This document shows, piece after piece, positions 1-10,849 of a DNA stretch of 27,582 bases. The position numbers were made by a program, and so were the translations under genes. The notes under the pieces were generated by a model, which was not told where the DNA came from, did no database searches, and worked only from the letters and a program-made list of their open reading frames with translations. The stretch spans positions 1 through 27,582 of the forward strand of contig JBNGIS010032021.1 of NCBI GenBank assembly GCA_049999725.1. Direction: 5' to 3'. The number at the start of each line of letters is the position of its first letter. Within the stretch, counting starts at the first letter, position 1. Source of the DNA: Haplomitrium mnioides (Eukaryota > Marchantiophyta > Haplomitriopsida > Calobryales).

Positions 1-720
1 AATCAAAATCTGTCAACTCTCAAGCATCAGCTTGCGACATCATTCATTTCACTTTAGTTTGATCTTGTGAAGCAAACATCCAAGAGCATAACTCCCAGAG
101 AGGTCTGCTGAAAAGTTAGTGATTGGGGCCTTCTGCACCCTGAACATAGCACATGAAGCGCATCACTGGTGACTACTTGGATGCAGAACATGCGCTAAAG
201 TCACTGAATATATTAGTTATGAAGCTGTGGAGAGCAAAACTAACCACAACAACACTTAAATGGAAGCTGCAATAGTCTAGGAAAATCCTACACATATCAC
301 AACTGTGCACACATAGAGTGCAGCCTTGACTCTGTGGCGTCAGACACAAAGTTTCAGACTATTCAGCCTCATCATGTGTAGCAGTGACAAGCTGCCACAA
401 CTTCCTGCTGGTTTCGTGAGTTCCAGACAGCAGGTCCTGATCAATCTTTGTACTCAGTTTCTGCCACTTTCCTGATCATATGGTCGATGTCTGTGCATCA
501 TGCCAAATGCCTTGCAAAGGAGCACAAGAGACAGGTTTGGAGAGCTATCTTCAACTAAAAATCATAGAGTTATCCTCTAGTTCACAAAGTCAATTATAGT
601 AGACCTCGCTGAAAAATATAAGACATCTTCCAGCTACCTAAAGAATCTAAACGAAAAGTTTTAATAGAAGGAATAAAGGCCTTCTTTGTCATACAAAACT
701 TGTAATGAAGCTTAGATTAC
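1..720 (-). other. Intronic sequence of the aldo/keto reductase gene
   Basis: This stretch follows the GTAATC donor of the fourth recognised exon. I read it on the minus strand in all three frames and found no aldo/keto reductase C-terminal motif, so it is best read as a long intron of at least 720 bases. A short minus-strand open stretch ends in a stop near 358-360 and has an AG upstream, but it shows no family resemblance. I do not call it an exon. Confidence 0.5.
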
Positions 721-1992
<1,272 letters not shown>

Positions 1993-2399
1993 TCAACTTC
2001 CGCGCTCTTTGAATTGTGCTCTACATACCCTGTTCTATCTCACGCCAACAACCTTTGGAATCGGAATTCCACTCTCAATCTCTGATGATGTTCCTCACAC
2101 GCATTTCTAGAGTCTGCGTTGGTGAACTGTACCACAGTCTCTGTTGCGTTGGATTAAAAAGGCAATTTCACGTCAGCTCGAAAACTGTGCCAATCTCCGC
2201 CGTCGAGTAAAACAAATTATCCCTGTGTTTCTGTTTTTTTAATAAAATAATGATGTCATCTCTGCAAAACTTTCCTTCAATTGATGAAGCGGCAGACCAT
2301 TGGGCTGTCGCCACGTGGACTCTGTTGAGACTTCCATCTCTGCCTTGGCATGTCACCCACTGTACTTATGATGCTTTCCGACCAGAACTCGGGCTTCAG
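1993..2399 (-). promoter_or_regulatory. Putative upstream region of the aldo/keto reductase gene
   Basis: The region lies directly upstream of the ATG at 1992 on the minus strand. It holds a palindromic G-box CACGTG at 2312-2317, about 320 bases upstream, and a TGACG-type motif near 2170-2176. There is also an AT-rich stretch at 2229-2250 that could serve as a TATA-like region. These are known plant bZIP/bHLH target motifs, but motif presence alone does not prove activity. No supported gene lies here. Confidence 0.35.
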
Positions 2400-2526
2400 A
2401 TTGCAGATTAAAATAGTTCTTTGAATACTAGATTGTTGGGTGCCAAAAAGAAAGAAAGCTTCGTATTGCAGATTAAAATATTTCTACTATTACTAGATTG
2501 TTGGGTGCCAAAAAGAAAGCAAGTAA
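2400..2526. repeat. 65-bp tandem duplication
   Basis: Two adjacent copies begin at 2400 and 2465. Both start with ATTGCAGATTAAAAT and both contain CTAGATTGTTGGGTGCC followed by AAAAAGAAAG. The copies differ by a few substitutions. No coding function is apparent. Confidence 0.8.
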
Positions 2527-2663
2527 CGAGGCATCTTCAATCCACCACACCAATCACTTACTTAAATTCCCCCCTTTCACTTGTTTTCTTCCCCTCTCTC
2601 TCTCTCTCTATAGATCACACTCTCAATACTCACCTACTCACAATATCTCATTTCCCACCTTAT

Positions 2664-2819
2664 GTAGAGTAGAGTGGAGAAAAGAAAAGAAAATATGAAA
2701 GAGAAGAAAAGATAGTAGAGTAGAGTAGAAAGAGAAGAGAAGATTGTAGAGTGGAGTAGAGTAGAGTAGAGAAAAGAAAAGAAAAGAAGAAATAGAAGAG
2801 AGTAGAGTAGTAGAGTAGA
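2664..2819. repeat. Purine-rich GTAGA/GAAAA microsatellite
   Basis: About 155 bases are almost entirely A and G with regularly spaced T, made of GTAGA and GAAAAGA units. The complementary strand is a long polypyrimidine tract. It directly abuts the left LTR of element A. The minus-strand open reading frame across it is low-complexity Leu/Ser/Phe and not a credible gene. A short CT microsatellite (2598-2611) lies just before it. Confidence 0.85.
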
Positions 2820-3307
2820 TGTAACGCTACTCATATACACACAAGTTAGCACAAACATATGCAAGAGAAACGCACAAGGACTTCAAAAACCTACAAGGTA
2901 AGAGATATCAAACAAGGCACTTTCCTTTCTTTATATACTTGATAGAAAACTCTTTGCTTATATAGGTAGAGGAACTTTATTGGTTCCTTTTCTATCATCT
3001 TCTAATTGGATCGCTCTTTTCTCTCTAATTGTGATTGGACCACCTTTTACTTTTATTCTCCTTCTGCCACTTGTTCTTATCTTTAGAACCTTCTCTTTAC
3101 TTTAATTCTTCGCTTGTTACGTGTCTTTATCTAGACTCTCTCTTTTACTTTAATTCGTTGACTTTCTCTCCTCTTGCCACGTGTCCAATTCTCTATAATA
3201 GCAATCTCTTTTTGTTACTCTAACTTAGTAATATCTTTCTAGACATAGTTGACACTATATCTTACATCATTTTTGGTCATTGCTTACTAAAGTTAGTGAT
3301 CATTACA
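2820..3307 (-). repeat. 3' LTR of Ty3/gypsy element A (488 bp)
   Basis: It begins TGTAACGC and ends GATCATTACA on the plus strand, with the same 488-bp length and clear similarity to both LTRs of element D. Read on the minus strand it carries a TATATAAAG TATA box (2929-2937). It also carries three related subrepeats, of which one keeps a perfect CACGTG (3178-3183) while the other two are degenerate. A purine-rich PPT (minus strand) lies just inside at about 3308-3330, which fixes this as the 3' LTR of a minus-strand element. Confidence 0.9.
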
Positions 3308-3329
3308 ATCCTCCCTCCTTTTAAGAGGC

Positions 3330-4640
3330 AATGTCCTCGTTGCGAGTAACAGAGTTCTCAAAAGAGTGGACAAGTACGGAAGAATTAGCCAAATTCTCCA
3401 AAGGCTCTCAAGTAGCTTCATAAATAAGGTAATCTTTCCAACGAACCAAATATTCCACAATCTCATAACGACCACGGCGTTGCGTACGTTTCTTCAAGAG
3501 TTGTTCAACCTCATACTCTTCATGACCATTAATAAGCTCAAGTGGTAGAGAGGTTATTGGGTACTGGTAAAAGTGACAGAGCGAGGAATAAAAGCTCGGA
3601 GTAAAAAGACATGAAAGACTGGAAGAATCTTCATGTGAGGAGGTAAAACCAACCAATATGTAACTTCTCCAATGCAAGAAGAGATAGCAAAATGACCAAT
3701 AAAACGAGCACGAAACTTACGCGAATGAAGCAAAGGAAGATTGGACGTGGAGATCCAAACTTGGTCACCTACAGCAAAGGTCACTTCTCGATGATGACTA
3801 TCAACGTATTGTTTTTGTCGCTTACGAGCAACTTCCAATTTTTCTTTAGCTTGTCGAATTCCGTAGTGTAGAAAATGAAGAAATCATCAACGGCATGACT
3901 CTTAGAGGTTAACGGTGATGTATGTTGAAGACTAGATTTCGTGATAAGATGCTCACCATACATCAAAAAGAAAGATGTGGTGCGTGTAGAACTATTGATG
4001 GAGTTATTGTACGAGAACTCCACAAGATGTAGTAGCCAGCCCCATTCCTCTTGTTCTTCCAAAGTAAAAGCTCGTAACATATCTTCAATAGTACGGTTGG
4101 CTCATTCAATTTGACCATCAAATTCTGAGTGATAAGCAATAGACATAGTTAGTTTGGTCCTGAGAAGACCAAATATAATATGCCAAAATATGCTGGTGAA
4201 TTAAGTGCCTCGATCTGAAATAATAACTTTGGAAATACCATGATGAGAATAGACTGCCTCTAAATAAATTTGAGCTAGCTCAAGTGTTGTCACTGATTTG
4301 GTAGTTGGACGAATATAAATCATTTTGCTAAGCTTGTCCCCAAAAACAACAATAGCATCATAGTCCGTAGAAGTACATGGTAGCTCACACACAATATCCA
4401 TACTCACATACTCCCATCGATGATTGGAGATAGGTAACGGTTGCAACAAACCTCCTCGTTTAAGGTTAGTAGCCTTGTTTTGTTGACAAGCCAAGCAAAT
4501 CCGAACATATTCCGCCACATCGTGATGAATTTAAGGCCAATAATAAACTCGTTGAAGATTGTCCAAAGTCTTCTCAACTCCAACATGACCTCCCACTGTA
4601 GAATCATATGCTTCATATAAAATTTCATAGTGAAGCTTAA
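3330..4640 (-). pseudogene. Element A integrase and chromodomain remnant
   Basis: On the minus strand, an integrase zinc-binding/core section (about 4518-4201) carries CLACQQNKATN and SMDIVCELP. It is followed by degraded core pieces with a TTEFDKLKK-like region (4080-3781), a C-terminal section with VGDQVWIST and LPPHMKI (3838-3554), and a chromodomain with EYEVEQLLKKR and EYLVRWKDYL (about 3560-3390). In the family this protein inserts the cDNA, and the chromodomain directs it to marked chromatin. The copy is broken: a stop directly follows the conserved IISDRGT at 4201, and several frame changes occur. It cannot make a full protein. Confidence 0.85.
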
Positions 4641-6236
4641 CGTTATTGGGAACTCATACCTTATCTTGGAAGAAAATCAATCCTCTCACTTATTTCACCA
4701 GCTTCTTTTGTTGTGCAACAATGATCTCTTCATTTGCTTTTATTGCAGCCAACATTTATGTCTACTAAGTAGAATGAATTGTGATTTCAAACATGATGTT
4801 GAGTTGAGGCATGCGTGTTAACGCATTTGCAATATGACGTTTTACTTCTACATAAACCATTTTCATTTGGAACCGTTGTCGCCACTCTACCCATTGAATC
4901 TACCTTTTATAGAGTTTTTTTTAAGTTTCTATATAGATTAGAGGCTTATGATCGGTTTCGACCACAAACTCTTTATCTCCTAGATAGTGCTTCCAATCCT
5001 TGGTAGATAACACAATCGCCAATTCTTCACATTTTGTGGTGTGGTAGTTCTGCTCTGCATCGCTTAACTTTCTAGAAAAGAAGGCAATAGAATGCCAACC
5101 ATCCTCTCATTCTTGTTGCAAGACTCCACCTATAGCTTTTCCTTATGCATCCACCAAAATTTTGATTGGTTGTTTGGAATCACACAATTTAAGAATATGA
5201 GCATGAAGAAGTTATTTCTTCAATGCTTGAAATGCCAACTCATCTATAGCTCTCCATATTCATGTATGACTTTTCTTGAGCAAGTTGGTCAATGGTTTTG
5301 CTATTTGTACAAAACCTTTCACAAATCGACGATAAAACTCGGTTAGCCCTAAAAATCTTCTTAGTTGTGTGTGATCACTAGGAGCTTCCCACTTCTGAAT
5401 TGCCTCTACTTTCTTATCCATAACTTGGATTCCTGATGCACTCACATGATGACCCAAATAGTCCACCTCCTTTTTTCCAATTTCATATTTTGACATCTTC
5501 ACATATAGCTTGTGATTTCGAAGTACATTTAATACCGTACAAATATGTTGTTGATGCTTTTGAAGATTCTTACTGTAAATGAGAATATCATCCAAAAAGA
5601 CAATAACAAACTTATCCAAATAAGATCAAAAAATATCATTCATAAGACCCATAAATATGGCAGGAGCATTAGTTAATCCAAAAAACATAACAAGGTATTC
5701 GAAATGCCCATATCGACTTCAAAATGTTGTTTTTTGCACATCAACTTCTGCTATTCGGATTTGATTATATCCGCTTCTCAAATCTAACTTTGTGAAGTAA
5801 TTTTCTCCTTGAAGTTGATCAAAAAATCATCCATTCTAGGTAACAGATATTTATTTTTCACCATTTGTTGGTTGAGTGTTTGATAGTCAATACACATTCT
5901 CATACTCTCATCTTTCTTTTTCACAAATAATACTGGTGCAGTATAAGGAGATATGTTTGGCTGAATGAACCCCTTCTCCAACAACTCAGTAATCTGATAT
6001 TTGCATTCCTCGAGTTCATGAGGAGGCAATCAATATGGTGCTTTGCATGGTGGAATACTTCCTAGAATAACCTCAATCTTACGATCAATGCATCATTTGG
6101 GCGGCAATCCATGGGGTAAATCATTGGGAAAGACGTGGTGAAACTCCTTCAAAATACCTTGAAGATCATGGGAAAATTTATGCTTTGAGTCTTCTTTCTC
6201 AACTGTGAGTTTATGTATGAGCCCCAAAAACACTGT
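4640..6236 (-). pseudogene. Element A reverse transcriptase / RNase H remnant
   Basis: Minus-strand pieces include an RT N-terminal section (6029-5784) with [15 protein letters not shown], and an RT section (5619-5260) with the catalytic loop FLDDILIYSK, both Asp retained, then YLGHHVSASG and LGLTEFYRRFVKGF. Degraded RNase H follows toward 4640. A TGA at 5626-5628 splits the RT just before the catalytic loop; element D has the same stop at the matching site. Other stops and frameshifts follow. Confidence 0.85.
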
Positions 6237-6249
6237 AGCTTATGCTTGT

Positions 6250-6727
6250 ATTATTACATAATGAACCCATTCTTTTGCTAAGGTAAAGGAAGGAAAAAAT
6301 GAACCCACTCACTTGCTAAGTTGAAGAAACAAAGCATTCACTTGTTAATCTGAATGAAAGAAGCAATAAACCACTTTTCTTGCTAACGTGAAGTAAATAA
6401 GCACTAAACCTATTCTCTTGCTAATGTGAAAGAAAGAAACATTACTTTGCTAAGGTGAAGGAAGGAGTCATTCCTTCCTAAGTTGAAGGTTGGAAGCAAT
6501 AAACCCATTCCCTTGCTAAAGTGAAAGAAAGAAGCATTCACTTAGCTGAAGTAAGGAAGCAATGAACATATTCTCTTACTAAGTTGAAGGAAGTAAGCAA
6601 TAAACCCATTCCTTTGCAAAGGTGAAGGATAGAAGCAATGAACCTATTCACATGCTAAGTTGAAAGAAGGAAGCAAACCCATTCTCATGCTAAAGTAAAG
6701 AAAGGAAGCATTCTATTGCTAAATTAA
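6250..6727. repeat. ~38-bp minisatellite
   Basis: About a dozen diverged tandem units share the core AACCCATTCTCTTGCTAAG followed by a GTGAAGGAAGGAAGCAAT-like half. Unit starts at 6264, 6302, 6368 and 6406 give a 38-bp period with occasional shorter ~28-bp units. It sits exactly between the broken end of element A and fragments of the B/C family. No gene is seen in it. Confidence 0.85.
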
Positions 6728-6775
6728 TCATTCGATTGATCCAACAAAACATCAATACAAGGTAGAGGATAGGGA
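6728..6775 (-). pseudogene. Sliver of B/C-family reverse transcriptase
   Basis: On the minus strand this short piece matches the reverse-transcriptase sequence of element C near 14690-14740 and element B near 13298-13330 (shared core TTGTTGGATCAAT). It is joined directly to LTR sequence of the same family, which is not the normal order, so it marks a deletion or recombination junction. Confidence 0.7.
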
Positions 6776-6960
6776 TCTTCAACCAAAAAGCAACTGGAGA
6801 GTTCTTCAACCAAAAGCAACTCAAGGCGTGGCCAAGCTAAGACCAAGAGTGCAAGCAAAAGCCAAGCAACCAAAGAACCCAAGTGATTCGAGAGGAACTT
6901 CAAAATGAGAAGAAGAGGATCTCATCCCTCTTTCTTCACTTACAAGTCACTTCTAATTTC
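6776..6960 (-). repeat. Distal part of element B 3' LTR, split by element F
   Basis: On the minus strand this matches the second half of element C's LTR (about 17455-17625): the CACTTGGGTTCTTTGGTTGC block and GGTTGAAGAACT are shared. Similarity becomes weak left of about 6805. The TATA-bearing segment present in C is shortened here. Together with 10702-10841 it makes up one LTR. The last five bases, ATTTC (6956-6960), are the left copy of F's target duplication. Confidence 0.8.
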
Positions 6961-7949
6961 TGTCGTTCCTCTGTTTCGGGCCTTAACCTTTTCAGGCCCT
7001 GTTTCGAGGCAGGGGAGGACGTGTTTACGGGCTTTTAGGTTCTTTTCTGAGATGGCCCCTTGCCAGTTACCTTTTTCAGACCTTAACGACTCTTCCTCTC
7101 CTTATAGGTCTGGTATGCTTCTCTCACTCTTCTTCTTCACACACTCAAGTCAGACATTCAATACCATACACAGGTCCACATCCATTAAACCCAGCTGTGA
7201 TTTGTGCGATTCTTCCTCTTTATTCCTAGGACCCAATGACTTAGGCCCTGCCACCTTATTTGTGCTTGGGCAGAATGGTGCTGGTGACCTGCACAGCTGA
7301 ACACTACAAAAGGCTGGACTCCCCCTATCAAGGTTGTCCCAGAATTGATCTAGATTATCCTAACTACCCTACATGCACTAATTCCTAACTATGCAAACAT
7401 GATCAGGAACAGAGAGCATTCACCCCCAGGATACCAGACTTGTGTCAAGGGATTGGACTCCCCCTTCAAGTGTGTTCCTTGGGTCTGCTCAGCTGAACCA
7501 ATGCCCACTAATCTAACAACTCAAGAGGACACACATGCAAAAAGACAATCTAACTACACATATATGAACAACACCTATATACAATATATGCAAGAGAAAA
7601 CAGAGTCCTTGAAGGCCCTTTGGAATTCTAGCTGATATATACTTCCCTTGTGAATCCCGTTGCCTTACAACTGTAGCCCAGCAACCCACACACCCTCCAC
7701 TCCATATAGTTTTTTAACTTCCCTCGCGAGAAGCCCTGCTTTTACTTCCTCAAGTTAGGAAGAGAGTTTCTTTTACTTCCACCTCTGGAAGACAGCTTTA
7801 CCAGCTGCAGGTAGCCCACTCCACCCTTGAGCCTTGACAAGTCTTACTATGCAGTGCACCGGCACTGGCACAGCCCCCTACTCTCAGCTCCACTTGAAGA
7901 ATAACACACCAGAGTGTCTTCAGAACACTCTGGGCTGATGCTCACACAC

Positions 7950-8480
7950 AAGGAACGGCAGAGACAACCCCAAGCTCCTCACTTGGCGACCTCTCCCGAA
8001 GTCATAACTGGCCGGAATCCCTTCAAATCTACGTATCAGTAACCCTCCGCTCTGGTCCACCGGCAAGGATAAGGTCACCTGGGTCTCCCCCCAGTCCTCC
8101 TCTAAATCCCCTTGGCCCCTTGGAGCTAGGACCTCTGCTTCACGTATTTCCTCACTGAATTCCCACTCCAGTCGCCCCTTGTTGCGGTTTCCTTGTCCTC
8201 AAGTTGTGATGCTTCTACACAGAGAATGCAGAGATGACCCCAAGTCCTCCCATGGTGGCATCTCCCGAAGTCTTAGCTGACTAGAATACAATCGAGACCA
8301 CGTATCAGTAACCCTCCGCCCTGGTCCGCTTGCAAGGATGAGGTCACCTGGGTCTCCCCCCAGTCCTCCTCTAAATCCTCCGGTTCCCATTGAGCTAGTA
8401 CTCCTCCTTCACGTTGTCTTGTCAGTGAATTCAAACCCCAGCCCCCATTCGTTGCGATTCCCCTTTGCATGTAGTCGCCT
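7950..8480. repeat. 270-bp direct tandem duplication inside element F
   Basis: Two copies, about 7950-8218 and 8219-8480, share CAGAGA(C/T)-ACCCCAAG, CGTATCAGTAACCCTCCG, GTCACCTGGGTCTCCCCCCA and the following CTCCTCTAAATCC, with periods of 269-270 bases. They lie downstream of the minus-strand TATA motif. Confidence 0.85.
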
Positions 8481-8528
8481 CGCACCCTGAGATTGCCTGT
8501 GCATCAACCTGGAAGAATTCGATGAGAA

Positions 8529-8540
8529 ACTATATATACT
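8529..8540 (-). promoter_or_regulatory. TATA box candidate of element F
   Basis: The minus strand reads GGGGAGTATATATAGTTTC, a good plant TATA match directly downstream of the GC-rich block. It is the only strong TATA next to that block and is the main reason for the minus orientation assigned to F. A second, weaker TATA-like ATATATA sits near 7637. Confidence 0.45.
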
Positions 8541-8799
8541 CCCCTCGCGCGCTACCCCTCGACGCCCGATCCGATGAATAATCGTTATTGCCGTTAGCTC
8601 GAAACAGGAGACGTCGACGCGTGGTTTCACTTCGACAAGGAGCCCCGAGGAATCTGATGGGAAGAGATTCCCGCAGAACCGAGTCCGAAGAGGCCTTCAG
8701 AGCCGACTTCCGAAGTACCCCACGAAACCAACTCCAAGGGATCTCCTTAGATCCCCCCGCAGATACTTCTTTCTTCTCCTCGCGCCACGTCGTCCGCTG

Positions 8800-9135
8800 C
8801 ACCATCGTCCGACGCCGCCCCGTAAGGGGGTAGGCTGACCGTCGCGATATCCTCTCCCTCCGTAGTTGACTCGTGAGTTGCCGGAGGTCATGTGAACTCC
8901 TCTCCTTGCGCCGCGTATCCCGTGAATTGCCTCAGGGTCCCTAGAGTCGCCACGTCCTCCGAAGGCCGCCGTTCGACGCCGCTCCGCAAAGGGGTAGGCG
9001 GATCGTCGCGCGGACCTCCTTCCGATGTTGACCCACAGAACCCTGCGTGCTTCCCAAGGCGCCACATCATCCGAAGGGCGCCGTCCGACGCCACCCCGCA
9101 AAGGAGTAGCGGACCGTCGCGCGGACCCTTCTTCC
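8800..9135. repeat. GC-rich tandem subrepeats in U3-like part of F
   Basis: Three copies of a block with GTCCGACGCC, then CCGCAAAGGGGTAGGC, then GACCGTCGCGCGGACC begin at 8807, 8971 and 9083, spaced 164 and 112 bases apart. CpG is very frequent. Subrepeats in U3 are common in LTR elements and often carry enhancer motifs. Confidence 0.7.
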
Positions 9136-10701
9136 AAAGTTTGACCTTCGGAAACACCTCTCGGCTCCTCAGAGCGCCACGCTTCCAAAGCCTCCCGCGG
9201 ACTCACTACGCTCACCACGCCATCCGTTGAACCACCACAGACTTCCCCTGCTCGCCGAATAAGAACGGTGTTGATGTTGCTATTTCGACGTACTTTTGAA
9301 GTAAGAACTACACGCACATGAGGCTAGCTTCGTTAACACTTTGGAAAGCTCGCTATAAGAACTACTAGGCATTTTTGGACCGTTCGCCCCTTTTGAACTT
9401 TTTGCAGCATCCCGTCGAACTTTTACCTTTTTGGATGCCGAAGCGGCGAAGTGTCACCTTTTCGGCGCCGGTAGCTCCTCCGTTGGTCGCACCGGCGTTA
9501 GCGTCGTTTTCCGGCCGCTCTCATCTGGCTCGCCGATTCGCCAGTATATCGTGCTTTCGCCGTGCCCTTTGTTTCCGCCCACCGGATAGGCGCCATATTG
9601 CCCTTCTGGCTCAGCCTTCTTCCCATTGGACGATTTGCACTAGGTCACCGCTTCGCTACTGATGCGCATCGTTCGAACCGGTTTGCCGGCAATTTGCCTT
9701 TTCGCCTTCACTTCGCCCTTGTTCGGTCAGATCAGGGATCAGTCCCCCTTTCGACTCTCCTCTGTGTTTCCTCTTTGGCAAATCTGCGCTAGGTCGCCCC
9801 TTCAGCTTCTGCTTTCTTCCTCCTCTCGGATCTCCGATAGATCGCCCTTCCGACACTCTCCCGATTTCCTTCGGCCAGACCCGCGATAAGTCTGTGTTTC
9901 GGGCCCCTTTCCTTGCTCCCTTGTTGAGGTCCTCGCGGATCACTCTTAACCGGGCCCCTCACGTCGGAAGACGCTTCGGAACTAGGTTAAGTGGGCTCCC
10001 CACTTAGGGAGGCGCTTGTGTGCAGACCCGCTGGCCTCTTGGTGCTGCCACGTCGTCTGTGGAATCCCGCGAAGGCTTTGGAGACGCCACGTTTCCGTGG
10101 AATCTCGCGTGACCTTTCGGGGACTCCACTCTTCCGTCAGGACTTACCGACTCGGATGGATTGTTCGATCGGCCTCTGCGGAGCTCGCTCTTGCTTGCGG
10201 GATCGAGGCGTCCCTCTTCCCTGACCTTGCTCGCCCTCGTGACGATCTCATCTCTTCTTATCGGCTCTTGATACTTGCTTCCCGATTTGTGGCCGCTGCA
10301 GTGTTCACCCGCGATTTGCCTTTCTTCGGAGAGCCTTCGAGCTTCCTTGTTGTTGATCCCTTCGTCTTACTCCTGCGACCGCCTCGCCATGGGTGGCTAC
10401 TATGTTCCTCCTCCCCAACTCCCATCCCCGTATCCTCCTTAAGCCCACGGATTCCCCTGGCCTGCTTTGAATTTGAAAATGGGGCCCCTCCCCTAGCTGG
10501 CGATCCCTGCTCTCCTTCTTCCTCTCGTCTGCCATGATCCTATTTCCCTCCGAGGACTCATGCACCCTGCTCTTATCAGCTGTTTGAGGTAAACAGCTGT
10601 TCCTGCGAGGCCTTCACACTTGCTAAGGAGCATTTGGGTCGCGGATGCTTCTGATTCCGTGAATTCTGCTTGAATGTTCCAAAGCACCGGTTGACAATTT
10701 C

Positions 10702-10841
10702 ATCCTTAAAAGTGACTCTCTAATAAAAGTGACTTCAAATGCAAGTAATCTTATCTCAACCCCAAAAGTGACTCTCTACCACTTCCTTCACTCCTCTCTA
10801 TTTTCTTATAAATAGCACAAACTTATGTTTGTACTATTACA
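10702..10841 (-). repeat. Proximal part of element B 3' LTR
   Basis: On the minus strand it starts TGTAATAG at 10841 and matches the start of element C's LTR at 17270: shared GTGCTATTTATAAGAAAATAG and GTGAAGGAAGTGGTA. It stops at the F insertion, and the rest of the LTR continues at 6960 and leftward. ATTTC at 10697-10701 is the right copy of F's target duplication. Confidence 0.85.
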
Positions 10842-10849
10842 TTATCCGG

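Larger units (their letters stand above)
2820..6240 (-). mobile_element. Element A: truncated Ty3/gypsy chromovirus
   Basis: From the 3' LTR inward the order on the minus strand is chromodomain, integrase, RNase H and reverse transcriptase, the Ty3/gypsy order. It is a sibling of element D; a sampled 120-base integrase segment differs at about 12 percent of positions. Similarity to D stops around 6236-6240, just upstream of reverse transcriptase, so protease, gag, leader, PBS and the 5' LTR are gone. The broken end abuts a minisatellite. Confidence 0.9.
6961..10696 (-). mobile_element. Element F: 3.7-kb GC-rich LTR-type insertion, probable solo LTR
   Basis: The unit begins TGTCGTTCC and ends GGTTGACA on the plus strand, TG..CA ends as in LTRs. 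It is flanked by identical 5-bp duplications ATTTC (6956-6960 and 10697-10701). The flanks join into LTR sequence matching element C, so the empty site is known. I find no second copy of its own ends inside and no pol-like reading frame, which favours one very long solo LTR or a non-autonomous element. On the minus strand a TATATATA at 8538-8531 is preceded by about 2.1 kb of GC/CpG-rich U3-like sequence, suggesting minus orientation. The right 2 kb is much richer in G, C and CpG than anything else here. Long open frames within it (for example 9317-8697 minus) are Arg-rich by-products of composition. Confidence 0.75.

Noticed and set aside
358-460. Possible last exon of the aldo/keto reductase on the minus strand
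   Set aside because: Open to a stop and preceded by AG, but shows no resemblance to the family's C-terminus and has no good pyrimidine tract.
2016-2210. 64-codon plus-strand frame upstream of the aldo/keto reductase
   Set aside because: No motif, no codon bias visible, lies in the expected promoter region of the opposite strand.
6905-7300. 131-codon plus-strand open frame
   Set aside because: It starts in element B's LTR and runs across the F insertion boundary at 6960/6961, so it cannot be an ancestral gene.
8697-9317. 206-codon minus-strand open frame in the GC-rich block
   Set aside because: Arg/Gly/Ser-rich, spans tandem repeats, no domain, and other frames nearby are open too because stop codons are rare in GC-rich DNA.
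10016-10537. 173-codon plus-strand open frame
   Set aside because: Same GC-rich composition effect inside element F; no recognisable motif.
6961-10696. DNA transposon with terminal inverted repeats
   Set aside because: Both ends share only TGTC when inverted; the 5-bp duplication and TG..CA ends fit LTR-type integration better.
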